Source: Hyphomonadaceae bacterium (GTDB taxonomy: Bacteria; Pseudomonadota; Alphaproteobacteria; Caulobacterales; Aquidulcibacteraceae). From it: a stretch of 64,000 bases of DNA. The position numbers and the translations under genes are program-made. Below are positions 52,049 to 60,839 of this stretch, piece by piece (positions within the stretch are counted from its first letter, which is position 1; each line of letters opens with the position of its first letter). The stretch spans positions 30,906-94,905 of the forward strand of contig JAIELK010000007.1 in the NCBI GenBank assembly GCA_019753175.1. The letters are read 5' to 3'. The notes beneath the pieces were generated by a model, which was given only the letters and a program-made list of their open reading frames with translations, was not told where the DNA came from and did not search any database.

Positions 52049-52080
52049 AGGTTTCCCGCCAGCGCTAAAAGGGGCGGTTC

Positions 52081-53223
52081 GTGGCCTCATCTCCCTCCGA
52101 CGGCCGGCGCGACCTGGCGCTGATCAGGGCGAGCGGATCTACCGCCCGCGTGCTCAACCTCGCGCTGGTCTACGAGCGCTTTGGCGACACCGATGGCTTT
52201 GGCGCCCGGCCCTTGTTTCGGAGCTCAAAACTCAACCGGGCGCTGATCATCAAGCATGCCGTACGCGAGCACGAGCGAGGCCTGTTCGATCGACCCGAGC
52301 CGCACACCACCAAGATCGTCTTTCCTTATTCCCCGATCGAACTGGAGCTTGGCGGTTCGAGCGTCATGCTCGGGGAGCGGCGCTTCGAGCACAACCTGCG
52401 CCAGGCGCTGGGCGCCTCCATGGCGGATGACGACTTTCTTGCCGACCTCGATCTCGTCACGTTGCTGCATGAGCTGCCCTCGTTCGATCCTTTCTTGCTG
52501 AAGGAACAGCTGAAGCGCGCGGGCCATGAGCCGGACGCCTGCTTCTTCGACGTGTCGGAAGCCGACACGGCGGCAATGCTGAGCTTCGTGCAGGGCGAGA
52601 TCGCGCCGCTCGTGGAAATGGCGTTCGGCGTTGGCGGGCGGCGGGCTGAGAAGCTCGCCTTGCGCTTGGCGGAAAAGCTGATGACCGAGGCCAACGCACA
52701 GATGCTCGCGCCGTTGCGCGAGACCATGCGCCTGAACGTTGGCGAGTTCGCCGAGGGCGCCTTCGCTTGGAAAGGGTATCTCTACTACAAGTGGATGGGC
52801 CAAGGCATGGCGCGCATACACGAGACCTTTGAGTCGTCGTTCTCCACGTGCGCGATTGCCAGCGACGACCACCAGCAGCGCTACGAAATCGGCCGGCTGC
52901 GGCACACGATCTTACGCGGCATCGACCGCGTTGGCGCGCGTGTGACCGAGACAGTGCGAGACTACGACCGCGACTTCGCCGCGCTCGTGCGTGGCGACGC
53001 AGGACCGTTTCGCCGCTTCCTCTGCGACGCGCCGGCCAAATTCGTTCCACTCGGCGAAGCCGCCGGCGCGGTCAAACACATCCATTCCTTCTGGGGCTTC
53101 CGTTTTCCCGCGGGCGCGCCGCTCAAGCTCGAAGCGGGCGAGGCTCTCGATGTGCTGCAGGAGTTCGAGCGCATGCTGCGCGGGCTCAGGCTGGTCACGA
53201 GCCAAGAGGTGCTGCTGGGATAG
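52081..53223 (+). CDS. Conserved-looking hypothetical protein
   Basis: This 380-residue protein has a GTG start. It has no signal peptide or membrane segment. Segments such as RPLFRSSKLNRALIIKHAVR, KIVFPYSPIELELGG, FDPFLLKEQLKRAGH and AFAWKGYLYYKWMGQGMARI look conserved and folded, with helices throughout. I recognise no family. It stands alone, divergent from rplY and convergent with the following hydrolase gene (1-nt gap). It is probably cytosolic. Confidence 0.75.
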   Translation: MASSPSDGRRDLALIRASGSTARVLNLALVYERFGDTDGFGARPLFRSSKLNRALIIKHAVREHERGLFDRPEPHTTKIVFPYSPIELELGGSSVMLGERRFEHNLRQALGASMADDDFLADLDLVTLLHELPSFDPFLLKEQLKRAGHEPDACFFDVSEADTAAMLSFVQGEIAPLVEMAFGVGGRRAEKLALRLAEKLMTEANAQMLAPLRETMRLNVGEFAEGAFAWKGYLYYKWMGQGMARIHETFESSFSTCAIASDDHQQRYEIGRLRHTILRGIDRVGARVTETVRDYDRDFAALVRGDAGPFRRFLCDAPAKFVPLGEAAGAVKHIHSFWGFRFPAGAPLKLEAGEALDVLQEFERMLRGLRLVTSQEVLLG

Positions 53224-54090
53224 TCACGGCGCTGTCGGCGCTTCAGCTTCGACGATTGCTTGCTCCATCGCCGCCAGTAGCGCCGGCACGCAGCACGCAT
53301 TGAGGAAGTGATCTCCTGCAGCGACGCTCACGAGGGTGTGGCCGTACTCGTCGGCAATACGCTGGCTGGCTTCAAGAGTGACGAACGTATCGGCGTCGCC
53401 GTGAACGAATACGATGGGCTGATGCAGGCTGCGGAACGCCTCCCAAACCGCGGGGAGCTGGGCTTCTTGCGCAGTCAGTTCGCTGATCGAGTTGCGCAGG
53501 TCGCGCGGCAGCACGCCCTTGAACAGCCGGCCGGCGCCAATCATGCGCCGCGCCGTCGGTCCACGATCGCCGAAATATGCCGACATCATCAGCAGTGCAT
53601 CGACTCGATCAGGATAGCGCTGCGCCATCAGTGCGGCGACCGGTGCGCCGAAGCTCTGTCCGACCAGCAATACGCGTTGCCCCTCGCGCGCCTCAAGCAT
53701 GGGCGCGAGCGCGTCGGCTTGTTTCACCAAGTCGCGCACGGCGTCTTCCGGCTCGGACGCGCGGAAGCCGGGGCGGTCGGCCACAATCATTTCCCGCGTC
53801 TCCGGGAGCCCGGCGATGGTCGGCGCCCAATATTCACTCCAGGACGGCGTTCCAGTGACGATCACCACCTTCCAGTCGGCGTCGGGGCGTTCGGGCGTTC
53901 GCAGCGCCGAAATGCGCCACGCCTCGGGAACGCCCGCCGTGAACGCGACCCGCTCCATGGTCCCGGGCGGATAGGACGACGAGGTCGGAAAGCGCTGGCT
54001 GCCGCTTTCCTCGTCGCCGACGCTGACGGCGCAGGCCGCGGTGATTGTCGCCACGAGTGAGAGAGCGATGGCGCGCAGCATGGTTCGCAT
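53224..54090 (-). CDS. Alpha/beta hydrolase, lipoprotein
   Basis: This 288-residue protein has a lipoprotein signal (MRTMLRAIALSLVATITAAC). The alpha/beta hydrolase fold shows VVIVTGTPSWSEYW (oxyanion region), the nucleophile elbow GQSFGA, Asp in VHGDADTFV and His in AAGDHFLNA. It probably hydrolyses an ester or amide at the envelope. The start at 54090 is chosen for the signal; 54144 would add basic residues with no purpose. It is divergent from the di-iron gene. Confidence 0.88.
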   Translation of the reverse strand: MRTMLRAIALSLVATITAACAVSVGDEESGSQRFPTSSSYPPGTMERVAFTAGVPEAWRISALRTPERPDADWKVVIVTGTPSWSEYWAPTIAGLPETREMIVADRPGFRASEPEDAVRDLVKQADALAPMLEAREGQRVLLVGQSFGAPVAALMAQRYPDRVDALLMMSAYFGDRGPTARRMIGAGRLFKGVLPRDLRNSISELTAQEAQLPAVWEAFRSLHQPIVFVHGDADTFVTLEASQRIADEYGHTLVSVAAGDHFLNACCVPALLAAMEQAIVEAEAPTAP

Positions 54091-54167
54091 GCGGCGATTT
54101 AAGCGACGGACGGTCTGACGGGTAGGGTTTTTGATCGCGATCAATGCGCGACCGGTCGTTCTCTCTT

Positions 54168-54191
54168 GAAAGTGACGCCAGCGTCACTTTC
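54168..54191. promoter_or_regulatory. Perfect 24-bp operator-like palindrome
   Basis: The arms GAAAGTGACGC and GCGTCACTTTC are exact reverse complements separated by CA. The palindrome ends 4 nt before the AGGAGG ribosome-binding site of the di-iron gene at 54209. Length and symmetry fit a TetR-like or other homodimeric repressor site, though an mRNA hairpin that hides the ribosome-binding site is also possible. Confidence 0.6.
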
Positions 54192-54208
54192 TCCAAGGAG
54201 GAGCGTTC

Positions 54209-55330
54209 ATGCGCGTCAAACTGGTCGACACCCCGCCCCAAGAGGTCCGTACCTTCGATGACGACGATCTGGCCGACAAACTGACGATGCAGGACGTCGA
54301 GACCATCCGCGAGATCTTCAAGACGCCGCTCACGGGCTCCTACAATTGGGATTATGACAGCGCCAATTCCAAGATTCGCCGGCTCTATGAACTCGGCAAG
54401 GTCCATAATTGGAATTCTACCATCGATGTCGATTGGGACGCCCCGTGCGACATGAACGACTTCCCGATGGAAGAGTTCACGGGCGCGCTCAACGGCTATC
54501 CTGAATACGAAGCGCTGCCGCGTCACGAGAAAGTGCGCTTCGCCTGGAAAGGCCATGCGCAAACCATGAGCCAGTTTCTGCATGGCGAGCAGGGGGCGAT
54601 GCTCGTCGCCTCGCAGCTGGTTTCGTGCGCGCCGACGGCGGACGCCAAGCTTTACGCCGCGTCGCAGACGTTCGATGAGGCGCGCCACGTCGAAGTGTTC
54701 AACGGCTATTTGCGCCGCCGCTGCGGCATGATGTATCCGGTGAACAAGAACCTCAAAGCGCTGATCGACAAAGTGCTATCGGACGAGCGCTGGGACCTCA
54801 AATTTATCGGCATGCAGCTCATCATCGAAGGTTTGGCGCTCGCCGCCTTCGGCACGCAAGTACGCACGACGCGCGATCCGCTGCTGAAGCAGATCGTCGA
54901 ACTGGTGATGCGCGATGAGGGTCGCCACGTCGCGTTTGGGGTCAATTACCTTGAGGATTGGATCAAGGTGCTGCCGCAGGAAGAGATTGAAGATCGCGCC
55001 GAGTTTGCGTACCAGGCGTGCGCGATCATGCGCGATCGGCTGTTCGGCATGGACGTCGTGCGCGAATACGGGTTCAACGAAGAAGCGGCGAAGAAGCACA
55101 TCATGGATTCCATGGTGATCGCGATGTTCCGCGAGCTTCTGTTCGAACGCATCATGCCGAACCTGAAGCGCGTCGGCTTGCTCACGGACCGCGTGCGGCC
55201 GAAGTACGACGCCCTGGGCGCGCTGAAATACGAAGACCTCGCCGGCGATGTGATGATCGATTGGGGTCAGCTCGAGAAGCCGTTGCCGACCAAGGACAAC
55301 CTCGCCGCCGCCAGGATCGCGGCCGAGTAA
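54209..55330 (+). CDS. Ferritin-like di-iron protein
   Basis: This 373-residue protein of the ferritin-like/ribonucleotide-reductase-R2-like superfamily has probable iron ligands Glu127 (HGEQGAML), Glu157 and His160 (DEARH), Glu208 (IIEGLA), and Glu237 and His240 (DEGRH). That pattern fits AurF-like oxygenases and related proteins; no tyrosyl-radical context is evident, and it is not a plain RNR subunit. It may oxidise an unknown substrate. A strong AGGAGG and a palindromic operator precede it, and an intrinsic terminator follows, so it is a single regulated gene. Confidence 0.85.
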   Translation: MRVKLVDTPPQEVRTFDDDDLADKLTMQDVETIREIFKTPLTGSYNWDYDSANSKIRRLYELGKVHNWNSTIDVDWDAPCDMNDFPMEEFTGALNGYPEYEALPRHEKVRFAWKGHAQTMSQFLHGEQGAMLVASQLVSCAPTADAKLYAASQTFDEARHVEVFNGYLRRRCGMMYPVNKNLKALIDKVLSDERWDLKFIGMQLIIEGLALAAFGTQVRTTRDPLLKQIVELVMRDEGRHVAFGVNYLEDWIKVLPQEEIEDRAEFAYQACAIMRDRLFGMDVVREYGFNEEAAKKHIMDSMVIAMFRELLFERIMPNLKRVGLLTDRVRPKYDALGALKYEDLAGDVMIDWGQLEKPLPTKDNLAAARIAAE

Positions 55331-55354
55331 GCGATCTCTCCCGAGACCAACTTC

Positions 55355-55384
55355 AAGGCGGCGCTTCGCGGCGCCGCCTTTTTT
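55355..55384 (+). terminator. Rho-independent terminator
   Basis: A 10-bp stem AAGGCGGCGC/GCGCCGCCTT with a TTCGCG loop runs into a T-run. It ends the transcript of the di-iron gene, 25 nt after its stop codon. Confidence 0.88.
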
Positions 55385-55471
55385 CTGTTCGTCGCATGCG
55401 ACGGTCGGTTCCTCGCAGCCGCCTCCGGCTCGTGGCCGCCCAGCGCTAAGTGGCGTGAGAGAGGTGCTCGG

Positions 55472-56097
55472 ATGATGAGAGTAGCAATCGCGGCCGCGGC
55501 GCTCGTGTTGTGCGGGGCGAGCGCCTGGGCCCAGCAGCAACATCCTACGCCCGTTGAGTCAATGAGCCGCCAGCAGCTGCGCGAGGAGCTGACACGGCTG
55601 CGCGCGCTCGCGCAGGGCAGGGCGGTGCTGCCGCAGAGGCCGGCGGGCTGTACGGCGTCCGAACATCGCCAGTTCGACTTTTGGCTGGGCGAGTGGGATG
55701 TCTCGCCGAGTTCAGCGGCAAGCGGCGCGACGATTGCCGAGAGTTCCGTCACCTTGGCTGACCAAGGCTGTGTCATCATCGAACACTGGCGCCCGTTCGG
55801 CGGCGCGCACGGCCATTCGCTCAACATGTACGATCCGGCGACGCAGGCTTGGCATCAGACCTGGATGGCGGGGCGCCTTTGCGCACCGAGTATCGCGGCG
55901 CCTTCGAGAACGGGGTGATGTCGTTTGAAGCGCTGACGCCGCTTCCCGGCGTGCCCGAGGGCGCGCGCACCCGCATGAAGTTTCAGGCCATCGACGCCAA
56001 CACGGTGCGCCAGTGGGGCGAGCAATTGAACCCTGGCGCCACAGAGTGGACGGTGACGTGGGACCTCACCTACCGCCGCCGCGCCGGCGCACGTTAG
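55472..56097 (+). pseudogene. Exported protein gene with a frameshift
   Basis: The frame from 55472 encodes a signal peptide (cleavage after ASAWA) and the segment FDFWLGEWDVSP through YDPATQAWHQTWM. It then turns nonsensical and stops at 55918. Protein-like sequence resumes in another phase (APLRTEYRGAFENG) to the stop at 56097. Inserting one base near 55876 would give ...TWMDGAPLRTEY... and rejoin both parts into a ~208-residue secreted protein of the FDFWxGxW type. It is either a real single-base deletion or a sequencing error. Confidence 0.7.
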
Positions 56098-56855
56098 CGC
56101 GCCGGCATCGCTGCGCCGACCTCGAACACGACCGAAACCTCCGCCGTGTACAATAGCGGTTCAGCGGCGATCGTCGGCGCCGTCACAGCTGCCTGATCGT
56201 AGGCCTGTTGCGGGCGCGCCGCGAACACGGCGCGGTTGCCGCTCTGCGCAATCATATTGTTCGCGCCTTCTTCGACCAGCAGCAGGCGTCCCAGACGATG
56301 CCCTGCGCCTTCGCTGTAGACGCGCGCCTTATCGACCGCGTCTGTAATCGCGGCTTCGCGCGCGGCTCTGCGCGCCCGCGCGGTGTCCCGGATCGAAAAC
56401 TCGACGTCGTTGAAAGTGTCGGGTTGAGCGTTGACCGCAACCTCGACCGTTTGACTGAGCCGCGCCAGATCGCGAACCAGGATGGTGACGCCGGCGCTGG
56501 CTTCGTAACCGTTGATGCGGTCGGGGCGACGGTCGCCGCCTTCGCGCATGACCGGCGTGACCGAGACATCCGTGCGTTCGACGACGACGTTCTGCGCATC
56601 GATGGCCCGGACCGCGGCGTCAAGCGCCCGCGTGCGTTCGGAGACCGCGTTGGTGGCTTCGCCCGCTGTCCGTCCTGGTGCGTAGAAGGAGAGGCGCACG
56701 CGCGCCTGATCCGGCGGCAGGTACACTTCGGCGCGCCCGGCCACGCGCACGACCGCGGGATCGTAAGGGCGAAGCGGCTCGACGACCTGCGCGTTCGCCG
56801 GCGCGGCAAAAAGAACCGACAGCGCTAGGCTGAAGGCAATGAGCAGCCGTTTCAT
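56094..56855 (-). CDS. SIMPL domain protein (DUF541), paralog 3
   Basis: This 253-residue periplasmic protein has a signal ending PANAQ. The SIMPL domain is more divergent than in paralogs 1 and 2: VRVAGRAEVYLPPDQARVRL, VVERTDVSVTPVM, the helix RRAAREAAITDAVDKARVYS and the final VSVVFEVG. It converges on the frameshifted gene (4-nt overlap of stops). Confidence 0.88.
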   Translation of the reverse strand: MKRLLIAFSLALSVLFAAPANAQVVEPLRPYDPAVVRVAGRAEVYLPPDQARVRLSFYAPGRTAGEATNAVSERTRALDAAVRAIDAQNVVVERTDVSVTPVMREGGDRRPDRINGYEASAGVTILVRDLARLSQTVEVAVNAQPDTFNDVEFSIRDTARARRAAREAAITDAVDKARVYSEGAGHRLGRLLLVEEGANNMIAQSGNRAVFAARPQQAYDQAAVTAPTIAAEPLLYTAEVSVVFEVGAAMPAR

Positions 56856-56941
56856 GCATTTCCCTTTGTCAAGGCATGCTCATCCTACAAGCCTCGATGT
56901 GGCTAAATCTTGATCTTGGCGGGTTTCGGCGCGCGGCTCTG

Positions 56942-57487
56942 TCAGATCAACCTCTTCGCCAGCACTGTGAACACGAGGTCGCGCGTCTTCGGCAAACCGA
57001 AGCGGGGATCGTCAAGCGGGAAGGGCTCTTCGCGGCCGGTGTCGGAATAGCCGCGGCGCGTGTACCACTCGATGAGTTCGCGCCGGCTCTTGATCACGGT
57101 CATTTCCATGACCTCCGCGCCGAACGAGCGTGCGTGTTGCTCCGCCGCGTCGAGCAGAGCTTTGCCTAAGCCGCCGGCTTGCCGGTCGGGTTGCACCGTG
57201 AGCATGCCAAGATAACCAATGCGTACGCCGTCACGGTCGCCCTTGTCGGCGACAAGCACGCAGCCAACCAGGGCGCCGTCTGTCTCCCCCATCAGCAGCG
57301 TCTGCTTGGGATCGGCGATGATGCCGGCGAGCGCTTCGGTATCGGTGCGCTGGCCGCCGAGTAGATCGGCTTCGTGCGTCCAGCCGCGCTTGGCGCTCTC
57401 GCCGCGATATGCGTTCTCGATCAGAGAGTGGAGGGCGCGGATCTCGCCTGAGTCGGCGGAGGCGTTGCGGATGACGAGGCGCGCCAT
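56942..57487 (-). CDS. GNAT family N-acetyltransferase
   Basis: This 181-residue acetyltransferase has a GNAT fold. The acetyl-CoA loop is VQPDRQAGGLGKALLDAAE (Q/RxxGxG/A-type), preceded by the strand YLGMLTVQ. The C-terminal WYTRRGYSDTGREEPFPLD is typical. The acceptor is unknown. It is divergent from the FkbM gene, 33 nt away. Confidence 0.9.
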   Translation of the reverse strand: MARLVIRNASADSGEIRALHSLIENAYRGESAKRGWTHEADLLGGQRTDTEALAGIIADPKQTLLMGETDGALVGCVLVADKGDRDGVRIGYLGMLTVQPDRQAGGLGKALLDAAEQHARSFGAEVMEMTVIKSRRELIEWYTRRGYSDTGREEPFPLDDPRFGLPKTRDLVFTVLAKRLI

Positions 57488-57520
57488 TATAGCACTCCGG
57501 GCCGCGGGGGCGATTTATTC

Positions 57521-58243
57521 ATGCGTATTCCAACTCCTGCTGCCTTGGCGGCGATCCTGCGACGGATGCGATCTGTTGGGTTCTCCCAATACGGGGAGGA
57601 CGTCGTGTTGTACTCCACGTTGTTCCCGCGTGCGAACGGCTATTATTGTGATATCGGCGCCTATCACCCGGAGCTGGGGTCGAACACGTTCAAACTCTAT
57701 ATGCGCGGCTGGCGCGGACTGACCATCGAGCCGAACCCCGAGGTCGCCAGCGCCTTCCGCCGCTATAGACCGGCGGACAAACATCTCGTGATGGGTGTGG
57801 CGGAGCAGCCAGCAACGCTGACTTATCATCGATTCAAGCAGGACAAGTTCAACACGTTTGAACTTGACGAGTACCGTTCCCAGTTGGAGCGATCGGGCTC
57901 GCCACTCCAGGTGCCGTGTTTGCCTCTGAGCGACATCCTTGACCAGCATGCCGAGGCGCCGATCGATTTTCTCACCGTGGATTGCGAAGGGCTCGACCTG
58001 GAGGTGCTCAAAAGCAACGACTGGACGCGGTTCCGTCCGCGTGTCGTGATGGTCGAGGATTTCGACGAGTTCCGGCGTCGGCGCGATGGCGGGGCCAGCG
58101 AGAGCGCGATCGCTGCTTTCCTTCGTGACCTTGATTATCGGTGCATTGCCCAGACGCTATTCACCTTTATCTATGTCGACTGGCGGCTGCGCGACGTGAA
58201 GTCAGCGGTTGGGTTCAATTTCCCATCGACGCAGATCGGCTGA
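57521..58243 (+). CDS. FkbM family methyltransferase
   Basis: This is a 240-residue FkbM-type SAM-dependent O-methyltransferase. SQYGEDVVL and GYYCDIGAYHPELGSNTF carry the SAM loop, GLTIEPNPE the acidic ribose contact, and FLTVDCEGLDLEVLKS is the hallmark strand-turn before the catalytic region. Such enzymes often methylate surface glycans. The stop codon abuts the convergent prs gene. Confidence 0.92.
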   Translation: MRIPTPAALAAILRRMRSVGFSQYGEDVVLYSTLFPRANGYYCDIGAYHPELGSNTFKLYMRGWRGLTIEPNPEVASAFRRYRPADKHLVMGVAEQPATLTYHRFKQDKFNTFELDEYRSQLERSGSPLQVPCLPLSDILDQHAEAPIDFLTVDCEGLDLEVLKSNDWTRFRPRVVMVEDFDEFRRRRDGGASESAIAAFLRDLDYRCIAQTLFTFIYVDWRLRDVKSAVGFNFPSTQIG

Positions 58244-59179
58244 TTACTCGAACAGCGAGCTGACGCTCTGCTCGTTGGCGATGCGCCAGATCGCGTCGCC
58301 CATCAGCGCCGCAACCGATATGTTGCGCACCTTCTTGCTAACGCCCTTGCGCGTGCTGGGATCGATCGAATTGGTCACAACCAATTGGTTGAGCTTGGAG
58401 GCGTCGACGCGGGTCACGGCGCCGTTGGACAGCACGCCGTGCGTGACATAGGCGGAAACCGACGCCGCCTTCTCCTTCAGCAGCGCTTCGGCCGCATTGC
58501 AGAGCGTGCCGGCGCTGTCGACGATGTCGTCGATCAGGATGCAGTCGCGGCCTTCCACGTCACCGATGATGTTCATCACCTCGGATTCGCCGGCCTTCGG
58601 GCGGCGCTTGTCGACGATGGCGAGATCGGCCCCTAAGCGATTGGCCAGCGCCCGCGCACGCACCACGCCGCCGACGTCGGGCGAAACGATCATCAGCTTG
58701 CCGACGTCCTTGTATGTCTCGCGCACGTCGCGTTCCAGCACCGGCGTTGAGAACAGGTTGTCCGTCGGAATATCGAAGAAGCCCTGGATTTGGCCCGCAT
58801 GAAGTTCGAGCGTCAGCACACGGTTGGCGCCGGCGGTGGCGATCAGGTTCGCCACCAGTTTGGCCGAGATCGGTGTGCGGCCGCCGACTTTGCGATCCTG
58901 GCGGCCATAGCCGTAATAGGGGATGACCGCGGTGATGCGCCGGGCCGAGGCGCGCCGCAGCGCGTCGATACCGATCAAGAGTTCCATCAAATGGTCGTTG
59001 GCGGGATAAGAGGTCGATTGGATCAGAAACACATCCTCGCCGCGGACGTTTTCCTTGATCTCGACGAAAATCTCATTGTCCTTGAAGCGCTTGAACTCCG
59101 CCTGCGCGAGTGGCGTGTCGAGATGGTCGGCGATCGCCTGAGCGAGCGTGCCGTTGGAATTGCCGGCCAGTAGCTTCAT
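58244..59179 (-). CDS. prs: Ribose-phosphate pyrophosphokinase
   Basis: This 311-residue PRPP synthase transfers pyrophosphate from ATP to ribose 5-phosphate, feeding nucleotide, His, Trp and NAD synthesis. Landmarks are [17 protein letters not shown], the ATP loop RQDRKV and the PRPP loop [12 protein letters not shown]. The start at 59179 matches the family; 59215 does not. Length is standard. Confidence 0.97.
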   Translation of the reverse strand: MKLLAGNSNGTLAQAIADHLDTPLAQAEFKRFKDNEIFVEIKENVRGEDVFLIQSTSYPANDHLMELLIGIDALRRASARRITAVIPYYGYGRQDRKVGGRTPISAKLVANLIATAGANRVLTLELHAGQIQGFFDIPTDNLFSTPVLERDVRETYKDVGKLMIVSPDVGGVVRARALANRLGADLAIVDKRRPKAGESEVMNIIGDVEGRDCILIDDIVDSAGTLCNAAEALLKEKAASVSAYVTHGVLSNGAVTRVDASKLNQLVVTNSIDPSTRKGVSKKVRNISVAALMGDAIWRIANEQSVSSLFE

Positions 59180-59297
59180 GGGAATGCGAGCCCTACGCGT
59201 TCCTGATGCAGCCATCTACGGGCGAGTCGGCGCTGTGGAAACCGGATTCGCTGCAATTTTGTGACCGGGCGCTGCACGTGGCGCCGGGGACACGCGC

Positions 59298-60065
59298 TTA
59301 CGCCGTCGGCTCGGTCCCGGCGTAGAGCGCCGCCGGCGCGCCGGTGAGCTTGGCCCACATCTGGTCGCCATAGCTGAAGTGCCACCACTCGCTCGGATTC
59401 GAGGCGAGGCCCGCGTCGGTCATCAGCCAGAACAGAAGCCGCCGGTTGGCGCGCGCTTCGTCTGCGCTGAAGCTGAAATGATCGGAGCGCGGCGTTTCGA
59501 AATGCGCAGTGTGGGCGATTGCAGACACGTCATCGAACAGCGACCCCATCCAGAGCGGTTCGCCGCCGCGCCAGCGGATGGTGAGATCGACGGCGCCGCC
59601 GGTGGCGTGCGGTGAGGGTGCGTCCTCGCCGGCGCTCGGTGCGGCCCAATAGGTTTCGACTTCGGCGAGCAGGTCATCATCAGAGATGCCGGGGTTGCGA
59701 CGACGCAGCTCGGCGGGAAACCAATGATCGTGGAAGTAGATTTGCACCGCTTGCGGACGCCAGCCATCGAACAACCAAAGTTCTAGCTCGGCGCTGCGGA
59801 GACGAGCGTTCACGCGCTGCAACTGCTCGACCACGCCGCGCCGCAGCAGCAGACGATCGATCGCGCCAGGAATGGGACGATAATAGGGTGGGTTGCGCGT
59901 GCCGGCGTAGAAGTTGGCGCCAGCGAGACCGGCTTGCGTTGCATCGACTAGCGGCTCGGCATTGGCTGCGCCGTCCGTGTCGATGGGCACGGCGCGATAA
60001 CCGCTCTTCAGCTTGAGATCGGTCGGGATGGCGCGATCGCGCAGGGCTTGCAGCTCGCCGAACAT
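59298..60065 (-). CDS. M15 family D-Ala-D-Ala dipeptidase (VanX/DdpX-like)
   Basis: This 255-residue zinc dipeptidase of the M15D type has the SxHxxGxAVD motif SPHATGGAVDLTI (His and Asp ligands) and the second motif EWWHFSYGD with catalytic Glu and His ligand. WLFDGWRP is the family Arg segment. It has no signal peptide and would recycle D-Ala-D-Ala in the cytosol, rather than confer vancomycin resistance in a Gram-negative cell. It follows yfiH by 9 nt and is the last gene of the lgt operon. Confidence 0.9.
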   Translation of the reverse strand: MFGELQALRDRAIPTDLKLKSGYRAVPIDTDGAANAEPLVDATQAGLAGANFYAGTRNPPYYRPIPGAIDRLLLRRGVVEQLQRVNARLRSAELELWLFDGWRPQAVQIYFHDHWFPAELRRRNPGISDDDLLAEVETYWAAPSAGEDAPSPHATGGAVDLTIRWRGGEPLWMGSLFDDVSAIAHTAHFETPRSDHFSFSADEARANRRLLFWLMTDAGLASNPSEWWHFSYGDQMWAKLTGAPAALYAGTEPTA

Positions 60066-60074
60066 CAGCGCGAC

Positions 60075-60839
60075 CTAAAGCTTAATCGCGGAACAATTGC
60101 GGCCAAAATCGCCTTCGCCCAGGTGCACGCTGCGGCGATGACTGAACAACGCGTCGGGCAGTGCATAGGTGTCGGCGTCGACGATCTCCGCGTCAACGCC
60201 AAGCGCAGCGAGGCGCGCGGCGCAGAAGCCCGGCAAGTCAAACTGGTGTCTGTCGCCAGCACTCGGCGCGAAGAAGCGGGCGTACGCGGCGTCGGCGTCG
60301 ACGAAGCGGGCGCGGAACTCGGGTCCGACTTCGTAGCTTTTCTGATGGATGCAGGGTCCGATGGCGGCGCGGATGCGCGTGGCGTCGGCGCCGTGCTCTC
60401 GCATCAGCGCTACCGTGGTTTCGAGCACGCCGCCGAGCGCGCCTTTCCAGCCTGCGTGCGCCGCGCCGATGACGCCGGATGCTTCGTCCGCAAACAAAAC
60501 CGGCGCGCAATCGGCGGTTAGCACAGAGAGCACGAGGCCCGGAGTTGTCGTGACCAGGGCGTCGGCTTCCGGACGTTCGCCTGGCCAAGGCGAATCGAGA
60601 AAAACCGCATGCGGGGAATGCACCTGATGCACGCCCACCAGGTGCGACGGCGCTACGCCGAATGCAGCCGCGATGCGGCGGCGGTTTTCCTTAACGGCGC
60701 TTGGGTCGTCGTTCGAACCGATGCCGGCGTTGAGGCCGGCATAAATTCCGGTCGACACGCCGCCGCCGCGACCGAAGAAGCCGTGGCGCACGCCCGGCAG
60801 CGCGCGCGCGGACCAGTGCGAGGGCGCATCCGCGCCCAT
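60075..60839 (-). CDS. YfiH/PNP family protein (polyphenol oxidase-like, purine nucleosidase)
   Basis: This 254-residue protein of the laccase-domain (DUF152) family contains LTADCAPVLF, AAHAGWKGAL and GPCIHQKSY, the His-Cys-His zinc and catalytic set. Characterised members phosphorolyse purine nucleosides and related compounds. I start at 60839, where the ATG overlaps the midA stop by 1 nt (TGATG); an in-frame ATG at 60881 would overlap midA by 43 nt. It is the third gene of the lgt operon. Confidence 0.9.
   Translation of the reverse strand: MGADAPSHWSARALPGVRHGFFGRGGGVSTGIYAGLNAGIGSNDDPSAVKENRRRIAAAFGVAPSHLVGVHQVHSPHAVFLDSPWPGERPEADALVTTTPGLVLSVLTADCAPVLFADEASGVIGAAHAGWKGALGGVLETTVALMREHGADATRIRAAIGPCIHQKSYEVGPEFRARFVDADAAYARFFAPSAGDRHQFDLPGFCAARLAALGVDAEIVDADTYALPDALFSHRRSVHLGEGDFGRNCSAIKL

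Noticed and set aside
54209..55330. Class I ribonucleotide reductase beta subunit
   Set aside because: It has di-iron ligand motifs but no adjacent nrdA, and the overall pattern fits the broader ferritin-like oxygenase group better.
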